The notes below the pieces were generated by a model that saw only the letters and a program-made list of their open reading frames with translations, made no database searches and was not told where the DNA came from. A stretch of DNA of 64,000 nucleotides from Eisenbergiella tayi (lineage in GTDB: Bacteria; Bacillota; Clostridia; Lachnospirales; Lachnospiraceae): positions 1 to 64,000 of the forward strand of contig NZ_MPDJ01000006.1 of the NCBI RefSeq assembly GCF_001881565.1. The letters run 5' to 3'. The stretch's first letter is position 1, and each line of letters opens with the position of its first letter. Below are positions 43,404-52,331 of the stretch, piece by piece. Made by a program: the position numbers and the translations under genes.

Positions 43404-43588
43404 ACTATGCGGCGGAGCATATGAAGGGAAGCCCGTTATGCTGGCAGATCACGCTGAATGCAGAGGAATGTGAACGCTCCGTGCTGGCAATGGATGCGGT
43501 GAAGCGTCTGTAAATGCATGTTGCACAGGGATAAAGAGGTATGTTATGGTAAGGGAAAGAAATGGATGATTTACAGGAGGTAGCAGTT

Positions 43589-44041
43589 ATGCTTGAAACA
43601 GGAATAAAAGCGCCGGAATTTACTTTGAAGAATCAGGACGGAGAGGAAGTCTCCCTGAAGGATTTTCTGGGAAAAAAGGTGATTCTCTATTTTTACCCGA
43701 AGGATAACACGCCCGGATGCACCACACAGGCCTGTTCTTTTGGAGATATGTACCCGCAGATAAGGGAAAAGGGTGCTGTTGTGCTGGGCGTAAGCAAGGA
43801 CAGCGTGGCATCCCATAAGAAATTTGCGGATAAATATGGTCTTCCTTTTACCCTTCTTTCGGATCCGGAGCTGGAGGTTATACAGAAGTATGATGTCTGG
43901 CAGGAAAAGAATATGTACGGAAAAAAGGTAATGGGAGTGGTGCGATCCACCTATCTCATTGATGAAGAGGGGATTATCAAAGAAGCCTTTACCAAGGTGA
44001 AGCCCGGGGAAAATGCGGCGCAGATGCTGGAAACCTTGTAA
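43589..44041 (+). CDS. bcp: Thiol peroxidase of the Bcp/PrxQ type
   Basis: I chose ATG 43589 (150 residues) because ACAGGAGGTAG lies at 43573-43583; an upstream in-frame ATG at 43562 would cover that site. The peroxidatic cysteine C44 and the resolving cysteine C49 stand in PGCTTQAC, five residues apart as in PrxQ enzymes, with FYPKDNTPG before and KVMGVVRSTYLID near the end. It reduces peroxides using thioredoxin in the cytoplasm. Confidence 0.92.
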   Translation: MLETGIKAPEFTLKNQDGEEVSLKDFLGKKVILYFYPKDNTPGCTTQACSFGDMYPQIREKGAVVLGVSKDSVASHKKFADKYGLPFTLLSDPELEVIQKYDVWQEKNMYGKKVMGVVRSTYLIDEEGIIKEAFTKVKPGENAAQMLETL

Positions 44042-44115
44042 CGGCAGAGCAGCTGTTCAGGCCGCGTCGTGTATCTGCTGCATGGTACGGCCTGTATATT
44101 ATCGGTAAAAAAGCC

Positions 44116-44143
44116 TTGTTCTTTACTCTATATATGTTAAAAT
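44116..44143 (+). promoter_or_regulatory. Possible promoter of the SPFH gene
   Basis: TTGTTC (44116-44121), a 16-base spacer and TAAAAT (44138-44143). Confidence 0.4.
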
Positions 44144-44189
44144 AAAGCAAGAAGCAGTTAGGCGGCACAACATATGGAGGTAAGCATAC

Positions 44190-45317
44190 ATGGCGATTAT
44201 TGATGTCGTAAAATTCGATGGTCTGCGTTCGAGAGACTGGCTTGTATACAAGTTTCCGTCCGACACGTTGGTTTTTGGCACCAGGCTGATTGTTAATGAA
44301 GGGCAGGTGGCTGTTTTTGTAAAAGGCGGCCAGGTCTGTGATTTATTTTATCCGGGCTCATATATTCTGGATACGGATAATCTTCCTGTCCTGTTCCATA
44401 TATTTAATCTTCCCTATGGAGGGAATACTCCCTTTACGGCGGAGGTCTATTTCATCAATACCAAGACCAAGCTGGATATACCCTGGGGGACATCGGATCC
44501 GATCCAGCTGATCGATCCTAAATATTTTGTGAAGCTGAGGATCCGGGCCTTTGGGCAGATGGGTCTTAAGCTCATGGATTACAGCCTCTTTTTCCGTGAA
44601 CTGATCGGCTCCATGAATCAGAATGATATTGTCAGCTTTGATAAAATCAAGCTGTTTTACCGTGGAATGGTGGTCACCAAAGTGAAATCCATCATTTCTG
44701 AGATGATTCTGGCTGAGAAGATCTCCGCTTTGGAAATCTCGGCCCATCTAGATGATATCTCTGATAAATGCAGGGAGGAAATTTCCGGGGAATTCCAGAA
44801 ATACGGATTCAACGTGGTAAATTTCTTTGTACAGTCCATAAACTTTCCCGATGATGATTTTGCAAAAATCAATAAAATCCTGGAAGATAAGGCCGCTTTT
44901 GAAATCATGGGGGACGGCCGTTATGTGACGAAGCGCAGCTTTGATGTTTATGAGGGCGCTGCCAATAACAATAACGGAGTGGCAGGCGCTTTTGCCGCAG
45001 GAGGAATCGGCGCAGGGGTCGGGATGAACGTGGCTCAGGCGGCAGGGGGGATGGCTCCCCGGATAAATCCCGGACAGATGGTGATCTGCCCGAAATGCGG
45101 GGAAAAATCCGTACAGGGAAGCAAGTTCTGCAATACCTGCGGAGCAAAGCTGGAGGTGGAGAAAAAACGCTGTCCCAGCTGCGGAAAAGAAAATGACGGG
45201 GATGCCAAGTTCTGTGATGAATGCGGGTTCAGCCTCCTGGAAAGAGTATGCGAATGCGGGGCAAAGCTTCCGGCGGGCGCTAAATTCTGCTATGAGTGCG
45301 GAAGGAAGATACAGTAA
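44190..45317 (+). CDS. SPFH-domain protein with C-terminal double zinc ribbon (YdjI-like)
   Basis: This 375-residue protein starts at ATG 44190 behind TATGGAGGTAAG. The SPFH/virion-core-like domain covers about 1-240. It is followed by a Gly/Ala-rich linker (about 255-285) and three CxxC-x-CxxC-type ribbons: CPKCGEKSVQGSKFCNTCG, CPSCGKENDGDAKFCDECG, and CECGAKLPAGAKFCYECG. There is no signal peptide. Relatives such as YdjI of B. subtilis are recruited to membranes under stress. The next gene also begins with a zinc ribbon and has a membrane domain, a possible partner. Confidence 0.85.
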   Translation: MAIIDVVKFDGLRSRDWLVYKFPSDTLVFGTRLIVNEGQVAVFVKGGQVCDLFYPGSYILDTDNLPVLFHIFNLPYGGNTPFTAEVYFINTKTKLDIPWGTSDPIQLIDPKYFVKLRIRAFGQMGLKLMDYSLFFRELIGSMNQNDIVSFDKIKLFYRGMVVTKVKSIISEMILAEKISALEISAHLDDISDKCREEISGEFQKYGFNVVNFFVQSINFPDDDFAKINKILEDKAAFEIMGDGRYVTKRSFDVYEGAANNNNGVAGAFAAGGIGAGVGMNVAQAAGGMAPRINPGQMVICPKCGEKSVQGSKFCNTCGAKLEVEKKRCPSCGKENDGDAKFCDECGFSLLERVCECGAKLPAGAKFCYECGRKIQ

Positions 45318-45387
45318 ATATTCCCTGTAATTGGATTGGGAAAAAAGGATAAAGCGTAGTAAAATATGAGTAACGGAGGGTTTTATT

Positions 45388-45927
45388 ATGAATGAATTAA
45401 GATGTCCCCAGTGCGGGGCGCCTGTGGATGCTGGTGCAACAGAATGTAAATACTGCGGAGAAAGACTTTCTTTTCAACAGTCGGCAGTGCAGCCGGATGC
45501 CGGAGCGCAGCAGGGCGGTTATCAGTCAGGCCCGGCTTATGGAGACGGTTATCAGCAGGGACCGGGATACGGCAATTTCCAGGGAGGTCCCCAGCCGAAT
45601 CCCTATCAGGGACAGCCGCAGCCTCAGGTTTATCAGGTTCCGCCGCAGCCCCAGGGCTATCAGCAGCCTATGCCCGGTTATTATAACAATCCCGCCATTG
45701 ATCCTTCCTGGCCGGTAAAGAGCAAGCTCTGTGCAGGCCTTCTCGGCATCTTTTTAGGGACATTCGGGATACATAAATTCTATATGGGCAAGGTGGGAAT
45801 GGGTATTCTGTATATCTGCTTCTGCTGGACCTATATTCCTGCCATCGTTGGGTTTATAGAGGGTATCATGTACCTTTGCTCTTCCGATGAGAACTTTATG
45901 CTGAAGCATCATGTGAGAGTGAGATAG
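45388..45927 (+). CDS. TM2-domain protein with N-terminal zinc ribbon
   Basis: This 179-residue protein starts at ATG 45388 behind GTAACGGAGGG. It has a zinc ribbon (CPQCGAPVDAGATECKYCG), a low-complexity Q/P/G/Y linker (about 35-100) and a TM2 domain (about 108-170) with two helices and the turn GTFGIHKFYMG. The function of TM2 proteins in bacteria is not established. It lies 70 bases after the SPFH gene on the same strand. Confidence 0.85.
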   Translation: MNELRCPQCGAPVDAGATECKYCGERLSFQQSAVQPDAGAQQGGYQSGPAYGDGYQQGPGYGNFQGGPQPNPYQGQPQPQVYQVPPQPQGYQQPMPGYYNNPAIDPSWPVKSKLCAGLLGIFLGTFGIHKFYMGKVGMGILYICFCWTYIPAIVGFIEGIMYLCSSDENFMLKHHVRVR

Positions 45928-45949
45928 TGTGCGTAAAAAAAGTTTTTGC

Positions 45950-45978
45950 TTGACCTTTTTACAGTAACGTGGTAAAAC
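45950..45978 (+). promoter_or_regulatory. Promoter of the T-box/cstA transcript
   Basis: TTGACC (45950-45955), a 17-base spacer and TAAAAC (45973-45978), just upstream of the T-box leader. Confidence 0.65.
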
Positions 45979-45984
45979 ATTAAT

Positions 45985-46262
45985 AACATAAAAAATGCAG
46001 TGAATGGGATAAATTACATGGGCAGTATCATGACAGAGAGCCGCCGGCTGGTGAAAGGCGGTATGGTATCCATTGTAACATCACCCTGGAGCATCCCGCT
46101 GAAAGCATTACGAGTAGGTTGGGACGGGTTCTCTACGTTAACGGAGATGCTGTTAACCAAAGACAGCAGAAAACGAGCGGCCGTTATTTTTATGCGGCAA
46201 GCAGAGTGGTACCACGGATGAATTCCGCCTCTGCAGTCCTCAGGGACTGTGGAGGTTTTTTT
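45985..46262 (+). promoter_or_regulatory. T-box riboswitch leader upstream of cstA-like gene
   Basis: The leader has the AGAGAG start of stem I (about 46034), a CCGCC/GGCGG hairpin with a GGTGAAA loop, the stretch GGAGCATCCCGCTGAA (46088-46103), and the conserved T-box AGAGTGGTACCACGG (46203-46217). The terminator follows: 46228-46239 pairs with 46244-46255, then seven T. Uncharged tRNA would bind the specifier and the T-box to favour antitermination. By analogy with the GAG-codon-C pattern, the specifier would be CAT (His); this is tentative. Confidence 0.85.
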
Positions 46263-46344
46263 GTGGTTTCCCTTAGGCTGTATTGTTTGTGTACATCTTA
46301 TCAATGAGGAGAGCTGCCGCCGGCAGCGGAAAGAGAGGTAGAAA

Positions 46345-48039
46345 ATGAGTGGAATTCTCATGATGGTTATTGCCATCGTAGTATTAGGAGGAGCCTATCT
46401 TTTGTATGGGCGGTATCTGGAGAAAAAATGGGGAATCGATCCCAATGCAAAGACTCCGGCTTATGAAATGGAAGACGGTGTGGATTATGTCCCTGCGGAT
46501 ACCAACGTGGTATTCGGGCATCAATTTGCATCCATAGCCGGTGCGGGGCCTATCAACGGGCCTATACAGGCAGCATTGTTCGGATGGCTTCCTGTTATGC
46601 TGTGGATTTTAATAGGCGGTGTCTTTTTTGGGGCGGTTCAGGATTTTGCCTCTATGTATGCCTCTGTTAAAAATAAAGGACGTACCATCGGATACATAAT
46701 TGAAGAGTATATTGGAAAGATGGGAAAGAAACTGTTTCTGCTTTTTTGCTGGCTGTTCTGTATTCTGGTGGTTGCTGCTTTTGCCGATGTGGTTGCCGGA
46801 ACCTTTAACGGGTTTACGGCGAATGAAGCCGGTGAGTTTATAAAAGTGACTGCAAACGGCGCTGTAGCCACGACCTCCATGCTTTTTATTATAGAAGCGG
46901 TGGCATTGGGCATGCTTTTAAAATATGGAAAGCTTCCTAAATGGTTAAATACAGTTATCGCTGTAGCCATGCTGGTTGTTGCTGTGGCAGTAGGGCTGAA
47001 ATTCCCCATCTTTTTAAGCAGGGGAGTATGGCACATCATCATTTTCCTTTATATCATGGTAGCATGTGTTGTTCCCGTATGGGCGCTGCTCCAGCCCCGC
47101 GATTACCTGAACAGCTATCTGCTTGTATTTATGATCGCAGCGGCTGTAGTCGGTATTTTTGTAGCTAACCCGGCATGTAATCTGGAAGCTTTTTCCGGTT
47201 TCCATGTGGATGGGCAGTATCTGTTCCCTATTTTATTCGTTACCATTGCCTGCGGCGCGGTATCCGGTTTTCATTCCCTGGTATCCTCGGGAACCGCTTC
47301 CAAGCAGATTAAAAATGAGAAAAATATGCTCCCTGTATCCTTCGGCGCCATGCTGATGGAAAGCATGCTGGCAATTATTGCCCTGATTGCAGTGGCTTCC
47401 TTTGCCAAGGGGGAAGCGGCGGCTCAGGGGCTTACCACACAGCCTCAGATTTTCGCAGGGGCGATTGCCAATTTCCTGACAGCGGCAGGCCTTCCTTATA
47501 GCCTGGTATTCACTTTAATCAATTTGGCTGTTTCCGCGTTTGCATTGACATCCCTGGATTCCGTGGCCCGCGTAGGCCGTCTTTCCTTCCAGGAGTTTTT
47601 CATGGATGACGATACGGATGAAGAAAACATGAGCCCTTTCCTTAAGGTAGTGACGAATAAGTATTTTGCCACTGCGATTACGCTGATACTGGCATACCTG
47701 CTTGCAAAGGTGGGATATGCGGAAATATGGCCGCTGTTTGGTTCCGCAAACCAGCTGCTGTCTGTTCTGGCTCTGATCGCCTGCGCCGTTTTTTTGAAAC
47801 GGACCAAAAGGCAGGGCGCCATGCTGTGGATTCCCATGGTGTTTATGATGGCTGTTACCTTTACTGCTTTGGGAATGACTATTTTTAAACTGGGAAATGC
47901 ATTTATTACAACCGGTTTGAGCCTGGGCAATACCCTCCAGCTTATATTTGCTGTTTTACTTCTGATTCTGGGAGTGATTGTGGCTGTACAGGGAATTAAG
48001 AAGCTGTTTGAACGGAACAGTGGAGCGGTAAAGGCATAA
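46345..48039 (+). CDS. cstA: CstA-family transporter (carbon starvation / peptide or pyruvate uptake)
   Basis: This 564-residue membrane protein starts at ATG 46345 behind AAGAGAGGTAG and has about 16 helices. The CstA hallmark regions are present: FGHQFASIAGAGPINGP (about 58-74), WILIGGVFFGAVQDF, and SGFHSLVSSGTASKQI near 306. CstA/BtsT proteins take up pyruvate or peptides. Control by a T-box leader ties its expression to an amino acid shortage, which fits peptide or amino acid uptake here. A terminator at 48054-48126 follows. Confidence 0.88.
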   Translation: MSGILMMVIAIVVLGGAYLLYGRYLEKKWGIDPNAKTPAYEMEDGVDYVPADTNVVFGHQFASIAGAGPINGPIQAALFGWLPVMLWILIGGVFFGAVQDFASMYASVKNKGRTIGYIIEEYIGKMGKKLFLLFCWLFCILVVAAFADVVAGTFNGFTANEAGEFIKVTANGAVATTSMLFIIEAVALGMLLKYGKLPKWLNTVIAVAMLVVAVAVGLKFPIFLSRGVWHIIIFLYIMVACVVPVWALLQPRDYLNSYLLVFMIAAAVVGIFVANPACNLEAFSGFHVDGQYLFPILFVTIACGAVSGFHSLVSSGTASKQIKNEKNMLPVSFGAMLMESMLAIIALIAVASFAKGEAAAQGLTTQPQIFAGAIANFLTAAGLPYSLVFTLINLAVSAFALTSLDSVARVGRLSFQEFFMDDDTDEENMSPFLKVVTNKYFATAITLILAYLLAKVGYAEIWPLFGSANQLLSVLALIACAVFLKRTKRQGAMLWIPMVFMMAVTFTALGMTIFKLGNAFITTGLSLGNTLQLIFAVLLLILGVIVAVQGIKKLFERNSGAVKA

Positions 48040-48053
48040 AATACCGGTAACAA

Positions 48054-48126
48054 GATCCTCATCCGATCATCGGACTGCTGAACCATCTGTTTAAGGAGGG
48101 CAGCCGTGATTGGATGGGGATTTTTT
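48054..48126 (+). terminator. Long hairpin terminator after cstA-like gene
   Basis: GATCCTCATCCGATCA (48054-48069) pairs with TGATTGGATGGGGATT (48107-48122) with G-T pairs, extended by CTG/CAG, and is followed by six T. Confidence 0.75.
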
Positions 48127-48166
48127 ATTGGATTGGAAAGAAGATGCGCTGGAAGGTGGGGAACTG

Positions 48167-49093
48167 TTATAGAAAATGTTTTTTCCGGCATATCCGCACA
48201 CAGAAAAAGACGATGACCGCGCTCAGCAGGATTACCGCAAGATAGCCATATTTCCAGCTCAGCTCCGGCATATATTTGAAATTCATGCCGTACCAGCCCA
48301 CAATCAGTGTGAGAGGCAGAAAAATGGTGGTAACCACGGTCAGGATTTTCATGATTTTATTCTGGCGGATGTCAATCTGGGCCTGGTAGACCTCCCGGAG
48401 CTGCGTGGAATATTCCCGGAGCATAAGGGCCTCCTCATGCAGCCGTCCCACCCGCTCGCTGAAAAGACGGAAGGAAGCCAGTTCATTCCGGGTGAAAAAA
48501 CCATGATCATTTTGCTGTAAAATATTGCTGATATCGGAAAGCTGCAGATAGTAATGGGAACAGACGAGGATTTTTCTGCGGCAGGCCATGATTTTGTGAT
48601 TGAAATTCTCAAGAGTGCCTGCAAGTACCTCGTCCTCCAGATGAGCTATCTGGTTTTCTATTTCGGTCAGGTAAAGCAGATCCTCCGAAATCAGCATATC
48701 GAGAAAATCGGAAAAGAAAAAGCCGATACCCGGATTCTCCCGGAGGATGGCCTGCTGCATTTTATCTATCATGTGTTTTACAAAACCGCCGTCTTCAATA
48801 AAGACAATCCGGTCCTTTGCGATAAGGTAACGGAAGGCAATTTTTTCCCTGTTATTGCTTTTGGGAGGAATAACAAAGGTGCCGTATAAAAAATCCTTAT
48901 GAGCTTCCGCTTTACAGAAACGGACCTCCTGAGAATGCTCCAGCTTTGCGTACATATTTGTCTGCAGAAATGTGCCGTTGGCGGCTTCTTCGGGAGTCAT
49001 GATTATTATATGGGGAAGGCTGGATTGGGAGTCTTCGTTTTCGGGAGCGGGGATTTCCGCCAGCTGTGGACGGATGCTGTAATAGACTGCCAT
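48167..49093 (-). CDS. corA: CorA-family divalent cation channel
   Basis: This 308-residue protein has a soluble alpha/beta N-terminal part (about 1-245) rich in long helices and two C-terminal membrane helices. The first ends with the ion-filter GMN in VGWYGMNF (about 267-274), and the second precedes a basic tail. CorA forms pentameric Mg2+ (Co2+, Ni2+) channels. Read leftward, convergent with cstA; it has AAAGGAGTAATAAAA before the start on its strand. Confidence 0.88.
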   Translation of the reverse strand: MAVYYSIRPQLAEIPAPENEDSQSSLPHIIIMTPEEAANGTFLQTNMYAKLEHSQEVRFCKAEAHKDFLYGTFVIPPKSNNREKIAFRYLIAKDRIVFIEDGGFVKHMIDKMQQAILRENPGIGFFFSDFLDMLISEDLLYLTEIENQIAHLEDEVLAGTLENFNHKIMACRRKILVCSHYYLQLSDISNILQQNDHGFFTRNELASFRLFSERVGRLHEEALMLREYSTQLREVYQAQIDIRQNKIMKILTVVTTIFLPLTLIVGWYGMNFKYMPELSWKYGYLAVILLSAVIVFFCVRICRKKHFL

Positions 49094-49185
49094 TTTATTA
49101 CTCCTTTCGGGAAGTGATATCTGTTAAAATTATACTCTCCCGGAGGGAAAAAACAAGTGACTTTAAGGGCGGCAGAGGGTAAAAT

Positions 49186-49391
49186 GGAGAGGAACTTTTG
49201 TGGCTTACGGATAAGGCAATTAAGGCCGCCGGGGATAAGGACAGAATTCGCCTTCAGGTGGGGGACACGATTTTTTCTTCTGGCTGGGCGAAGAGGAGAT
49301 TCGGGAATTTATGGAATCGCATCAATATTTGGCAGTCCATAAGGAAAGACGAAAGGCGGCACTGGGAAAAATAAGAGGATATCGGAAGTGA
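49186..49391 (+). pseudogene. Frameshifted remnant of an unidentified gene
   Basis: Two adjoining frames read like parts of one protein: EELLWLTDKAIKAAGDKDRI up to about 49270, then after a one-base shift at a T/C run FFFWLGEEEIREFMESHQYL and a basic tail to the TGA at 49389-49391. The upstream part is missing (stop before 49186). The final TGA overlaps the GTG start of the next gene (GTGA), so an intact ancestor would have been translationally coupled to it. I cannot name the family. Confidence 0.35.
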
Positions 49392-50374
49392 AAACAGGCA
49401 GTTATACAGGATTACGCTTTATAGGGTGTTTACTGTTTCTTTTATGCATAATCAGCATGAGCGGATGTGTGGGAAAAGCAGAACTGGCTCAGGAGACAGG
49501 GGCATTGAGTGGTGAAGGGGCAGGCACCGGAGAAGAGACAGGTGCCGGGCAGCAGGAAAATGAGGAGAAGCCGGATATAACAGAAGAGTCGGTGAAGGAA
49601 AGCCTTTCAGAAGCTGTGTCGATTGACATAGCAGAAGAGAAAGAAGTGGATGCGGACTACAGCCAGGCCTTTCAGGGGATAAACGGCTGCGCAGTCGTTT
49701 ATGTACCGGAGGATAACAGCAGTTACTTCTATAATAAAGAGATGTGTACGGAGCAGGCATCCCCTTATTCTACTTTTAAGATTATTTCTGCACTTATGGG
49801 GCTGCATAACGGAGTTATAGCGGATGAGACTTCTGCAATGGAATACAATGGCACTCAATATTATAATTCTGCATGGAATAAGGATTTGTCCCTCAGAGAA
49901 GCTTTTCAAACCTCTTGTATCTGGTATTCCCGTCAGGTAATAGATGCGGTGGGCTCAGCGGAGGTGAAAAAGGAACTGGAAGAACTGCGGTATGGCAATT
50001 GTAATATAACAGAATGGGAGGGCGGGGATGTGAATCCGCTTCCTGAGCTGAACGGTTTCTGGCTGGATTCTTCCCTTCGTATCTCCCCCTGGGAGCAGGT
50101 GCAGGTACTTGCCCGAATTTTTGAAGGCGGCAGCAGCTATACGGAAGAAGAAACGCAGATATTGCGTAGTGTCATGCAGAATGACATGGAAAATAGAACA
50201 ATACTTTATGGAAAGACGGGAACTGGTCCTGACGGAGAAGGGTGGTTTGTGGGTTTTGTGCAGAATGGGGAGCAAAATAAATATTTTGCCGTTTATCTGA
50301 ATGATCCAGGGAATCAGGAAACGGCTAATGGGAAAAAGGCGAAAGAAATCGCTGAGATTATCATGAGAGAATAA
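49388..50374 (+). CDS. Class D beta-lactamase-like lipoprotein
   Basis: This 328-residue protein starts at GTG 49388. A lipoprotein signal ends MSGC (C27), then an acidic linker (about 30-80), then a penicillin-recognising domain. The class D motifs are visible: S128-T-F-K131 (nucleophile serine and carboxylatable lysine), SCIW in the S-x-V position, RYGN near 198-201, and YGKTGTG near 274-280. The CDD enzymes of C. difficile are a known clostridial class D group. It could be an intrinsic beta-lactamase on the cell surface. A BlaR-like sensor lacking its membrane part is less likely. Confidence 0.8.
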   Translation: MKTGSYTGLRFIGCLLFLLCIISMSGCVGKAELAQETGALSGEGAGTGEETGAGQQENEEKPDITEESVKESLSEAVSIDIAEEKEVDADYSQAFQGINGCAVVYVPEDNSSYFYNKEMCTEQASPYSTFKIISALMGLHNGVIADETSAMEYNGTQYYNSAWNKDLSLREAFQTSCIWYSRQVIDAVGSAEVKKELEELRYGNCNITEWEGGDVNPLPELNGFWLDSSLRISPWEQVQVLARIFEGGSSYTEEETQILRSVMQNDMENRTILYGKTGTGPDGEGWFVGFVQNGEQNKYFAVYLNDPGNQETANGKKAKEIAEIIMRE

Positions 50375-50403
50375 CACAGGCAGACAGGAAAAAGGAGAAC
50401 GGA

Positions 50404-50910
50404 ATGCTGTATTTGAAAAAAGTAAATGAACAGGATGCGCAGGAAGAATATGTTTATATCACGAATCTTCCAGCTGACGAAAATGGATTTACAAATAGGT
50501 ATTATGGAATTTCCGAAGAAGATTTTATGCAGAAAGCTCTTCCGGAGATGATTCATTTTTCAAATGGGGTCGGGCTTCCGGAGGGCTTTGTGCCGGAAAC
50601 GGATTTTTTTCTCTGGGAGGATAATCATATCGTGGGAATGTTCCGAATCAGGCATTTTTTCAACGATTTTCTCAGAGAGGGGGCCGGTCATATCGGATAC
50701 GGAATAAAGAAGGAATACAGAGGGAAGGGATATGCTTCCCGCGGGCTGGCACAGGCATTGGAAGAAGCGCGCAGACTGGTAAAAGAGGATGAGATTTATA
50801 TGTCGGTAAACAGGGATAATCCGGCATCCTTACGGGTACAGGAAAAAAATGGGGCATATATCCACCACATGGATGACAAGGAATACTATACAAGAATAAA
50901 AATAAAATAA
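50404..50910 (+). CDS. GNAT-family N-acetyltransferase
   Basis: This 168-residue protein starts at ATG 50404 behind AAAAAGGAGAAC. The acetyl-CoA loop is seen in GYGIKKEYRGKGYASRGLA (about 99-117), preceded by the HIVGMFRIRHF strand and followed by VNRDNPASLRVQEKNGA, the usual family order. The acceptor is unknown. It lies 29 bases after the beta-lactamase-like gene and may be co-transcribed. Confidence 0.85.
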   Translation: MLYLKKVNEQDAQEEYVYITNLPADENGFTNRYYGISEEDFMQKALPEMIHFSNGVGLPEGFVPETDFFLWEDNHIVGMFRIRHFFNDFLREGAGHIGYGIKKEYRGKGYASRGLAQALEEARRLVKEDEIYMSVNRDNPASLRVQEKNGAYIHHMDDKEYYTRIKIK

Positions 50911-51166
50911 AATGCCGGACGGATGGCAGACTGGGGATTGACAGTCTGCCAATTATAAAGTATCATAATTATATTCTTAAGAATAAACATCTTTATTGAG
51001 TCATCAGACTCTCTTACACCGGTCGTATCGGCCAACTATTCCAATTTTTACTTTCTTTTTTATATCCAAAGGAATTGCTTTTTTGTCGGGATATCTCTAT
51101 AATAATCAGTATAAAGCACATATCTTTTGGATTTATCATCAAACCATAAGGAGGAGATGTGCTTTT

Positions 51167-52150
51167 ATGTCACAGAGAAAAGATTTGGCAGTGAAAAAAT
51201 TTCTGGAGAAACCGGAGAATTTCAGCGATTTATTTAATGGATCTATTTTCTGCGGAAGACAGGTTCTGAGAGCGGATATGCTTGAAAGACTGCCGGGAGA
51301 ATCTGCGCTGACCTTTCCGGATAAGGCAGGACAGAAAGTATCGGAGAGACGGTACAGAGATGCTATCTGTAAAGCATCCGGCAGTACTACCTATGCTGTT
51401 TTTGCCGTGGAAGGGCAGGAGAAAACCCATTATGCCATGCCGGTGAGGGAAATGCTTTATGATGCATTGAATTATGCAGGGCAGATAAAAGAACTGACGG
51501 ACAGGCATCGGCGGGAAAAAGATTACAATAACAGTGCGGAATTTTTATCGGGCCTGCTGGCTGAGGACAGGCTGGCGCCGGTGGTTACGATTTGCTTTTA
51601 TTATGGGACATCGGAATGGGATGGGCCGAGGGAGTTATTTGATATACTGGATATACCGGAAGAGTTTGAAGATATGAAACCATTCATGACGAATTACAAA
51701 GTGAATCTGGTACAGGCATCCGATGTGGATCCGGAGAATTTCCGGACAGATCTGAAGCTGATTTTCAGGCTCCTGTCGATGGCGTCAGACGGGAAGGAAA
51801 TGAAGAGATATATCCGGGAAAGATCGGAGGAATTCAGCCATATTTCCTATGAAACATATGATTGTCTGAGAGAACTGCTTCATGTGGATAAGTGGTGGAA
51901 GATAAATGAGGACACGAATAGTGGGAAAGGGGAAGTGAATATGTGCAAAGCATTGGAAGAGATTGCGGAAATGGCAAGGCAGGAGGGAGTTGAGCTGGGA
52001 AAGAAAGCCGGAGAAAAAGAAGGTTTCGAACAGGGGCTTCTTCTGGCAAAACAGGTAATCCGTCTTGCAAAGGAAGGACACAGTGTAGAAGAAATGGCGG
52101 AGATATGCGGGATTCCTGCTGAAAAAATCCGTGAGATTACGGAGGATTAA
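51167..52150 (+). CDS. Rpn/PD-(D/E)xK transposase-like nuclease family protein
   Basis: I chose ATG 51167 (327 residues) because AAGGAGGAG lies at 51149-51157; an in-frame ATG at 50996 runs through the promoter region. The N-terminal half matches the Rpn (recombination-promoting nuclease) family: FSDLFNGSIFCGR, a central TYAVFAVEGQEKTHYAMPVR holding the E-x-Q/K-like strand, then PVVTICFYYG. The C-terminal third (about 265-325) is helical and Glu/Lys-rich and ends with an HTH-like GHSVEEMAEICGIPAEKI. Such genes are frequent in Lachnospiraceae; the role is unclear. Confidence 0.78.
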   Translation: MSQRKDLAVKKFLEKPENFSDLFNGSIFCGRQVLRADMLERLPGESALTFPDKAGQKVSERRYRDAICKASGSTTYAVFAVEGQEKTHYAMPVREMLYDALNYAGQIKELTDRHRREKDYNNSAEFLSGLLAEDRLAPVVTICFYYGTSEWDGPRELFDILDIPEEFEDMKPFMTNYKVNLVQASDVDPENFRTDLKLIFRLLSMASDGKEMKRYIRERSEEFSHISYETYDCLRELLHVDKWWKINEDTNSGKGEVNMCKALEEIAEMARQEGVELGKKAGEKEGFEQGLLLAKQVIRLAKEGHSVEEMAEICGIPAEKIREITED

Positions 52151-52192
52151 CGGAAAAGGGGCATATCTGTAAATTCCAGTTATCTGCGATAA

Positions 52193-52246
52193 AACAAAGC
52201 CAGGATTGCTTTATCCTTTGTTACCGGATTGTAAGAAGTATATGGT
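52193..52246 (+). promoter_or_regulatory. Promoter with overlapping inverted repeat for the ABC/two-component operon
   Basis: TTGTTA (52218-52223), a 17-base spacer and TATGGT (52241-52246) form a possible promoter. AACAAAG (52193-52199) and CTTTGTT (52216-52222), with an inner GGAT/ATCC, make an inverted repeat that overlaps the -35 box; the operon's own response regulator could bind it. A second hairpin (52272-52303) lies in the leader. Confidence 0.45.
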
Positions 52247-52331
52247 AGAGTAATCTAAGAAAGCCCCTAACCCTGACTGCTGCCTGTTACAGCCGCAGTC
52301 GGGACAGGGCGGCAGGAAAGGATACAAAGGA

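Noticed and set aside
43404..43512. Short coding-like stretch after the aminotransferase (reads MKGSPLCWQITLNAEE)
   Set aside because: Only about 30 codons, no ribosome site and no family match; possibly a gene scar, but too little to annotate.
44058..44094. AGGCCG/CGGCCT inverted repeat after the bcp gene
   Set aside because: The stem is short, the loop long and there is no T-run, so I do not call it a terminator.
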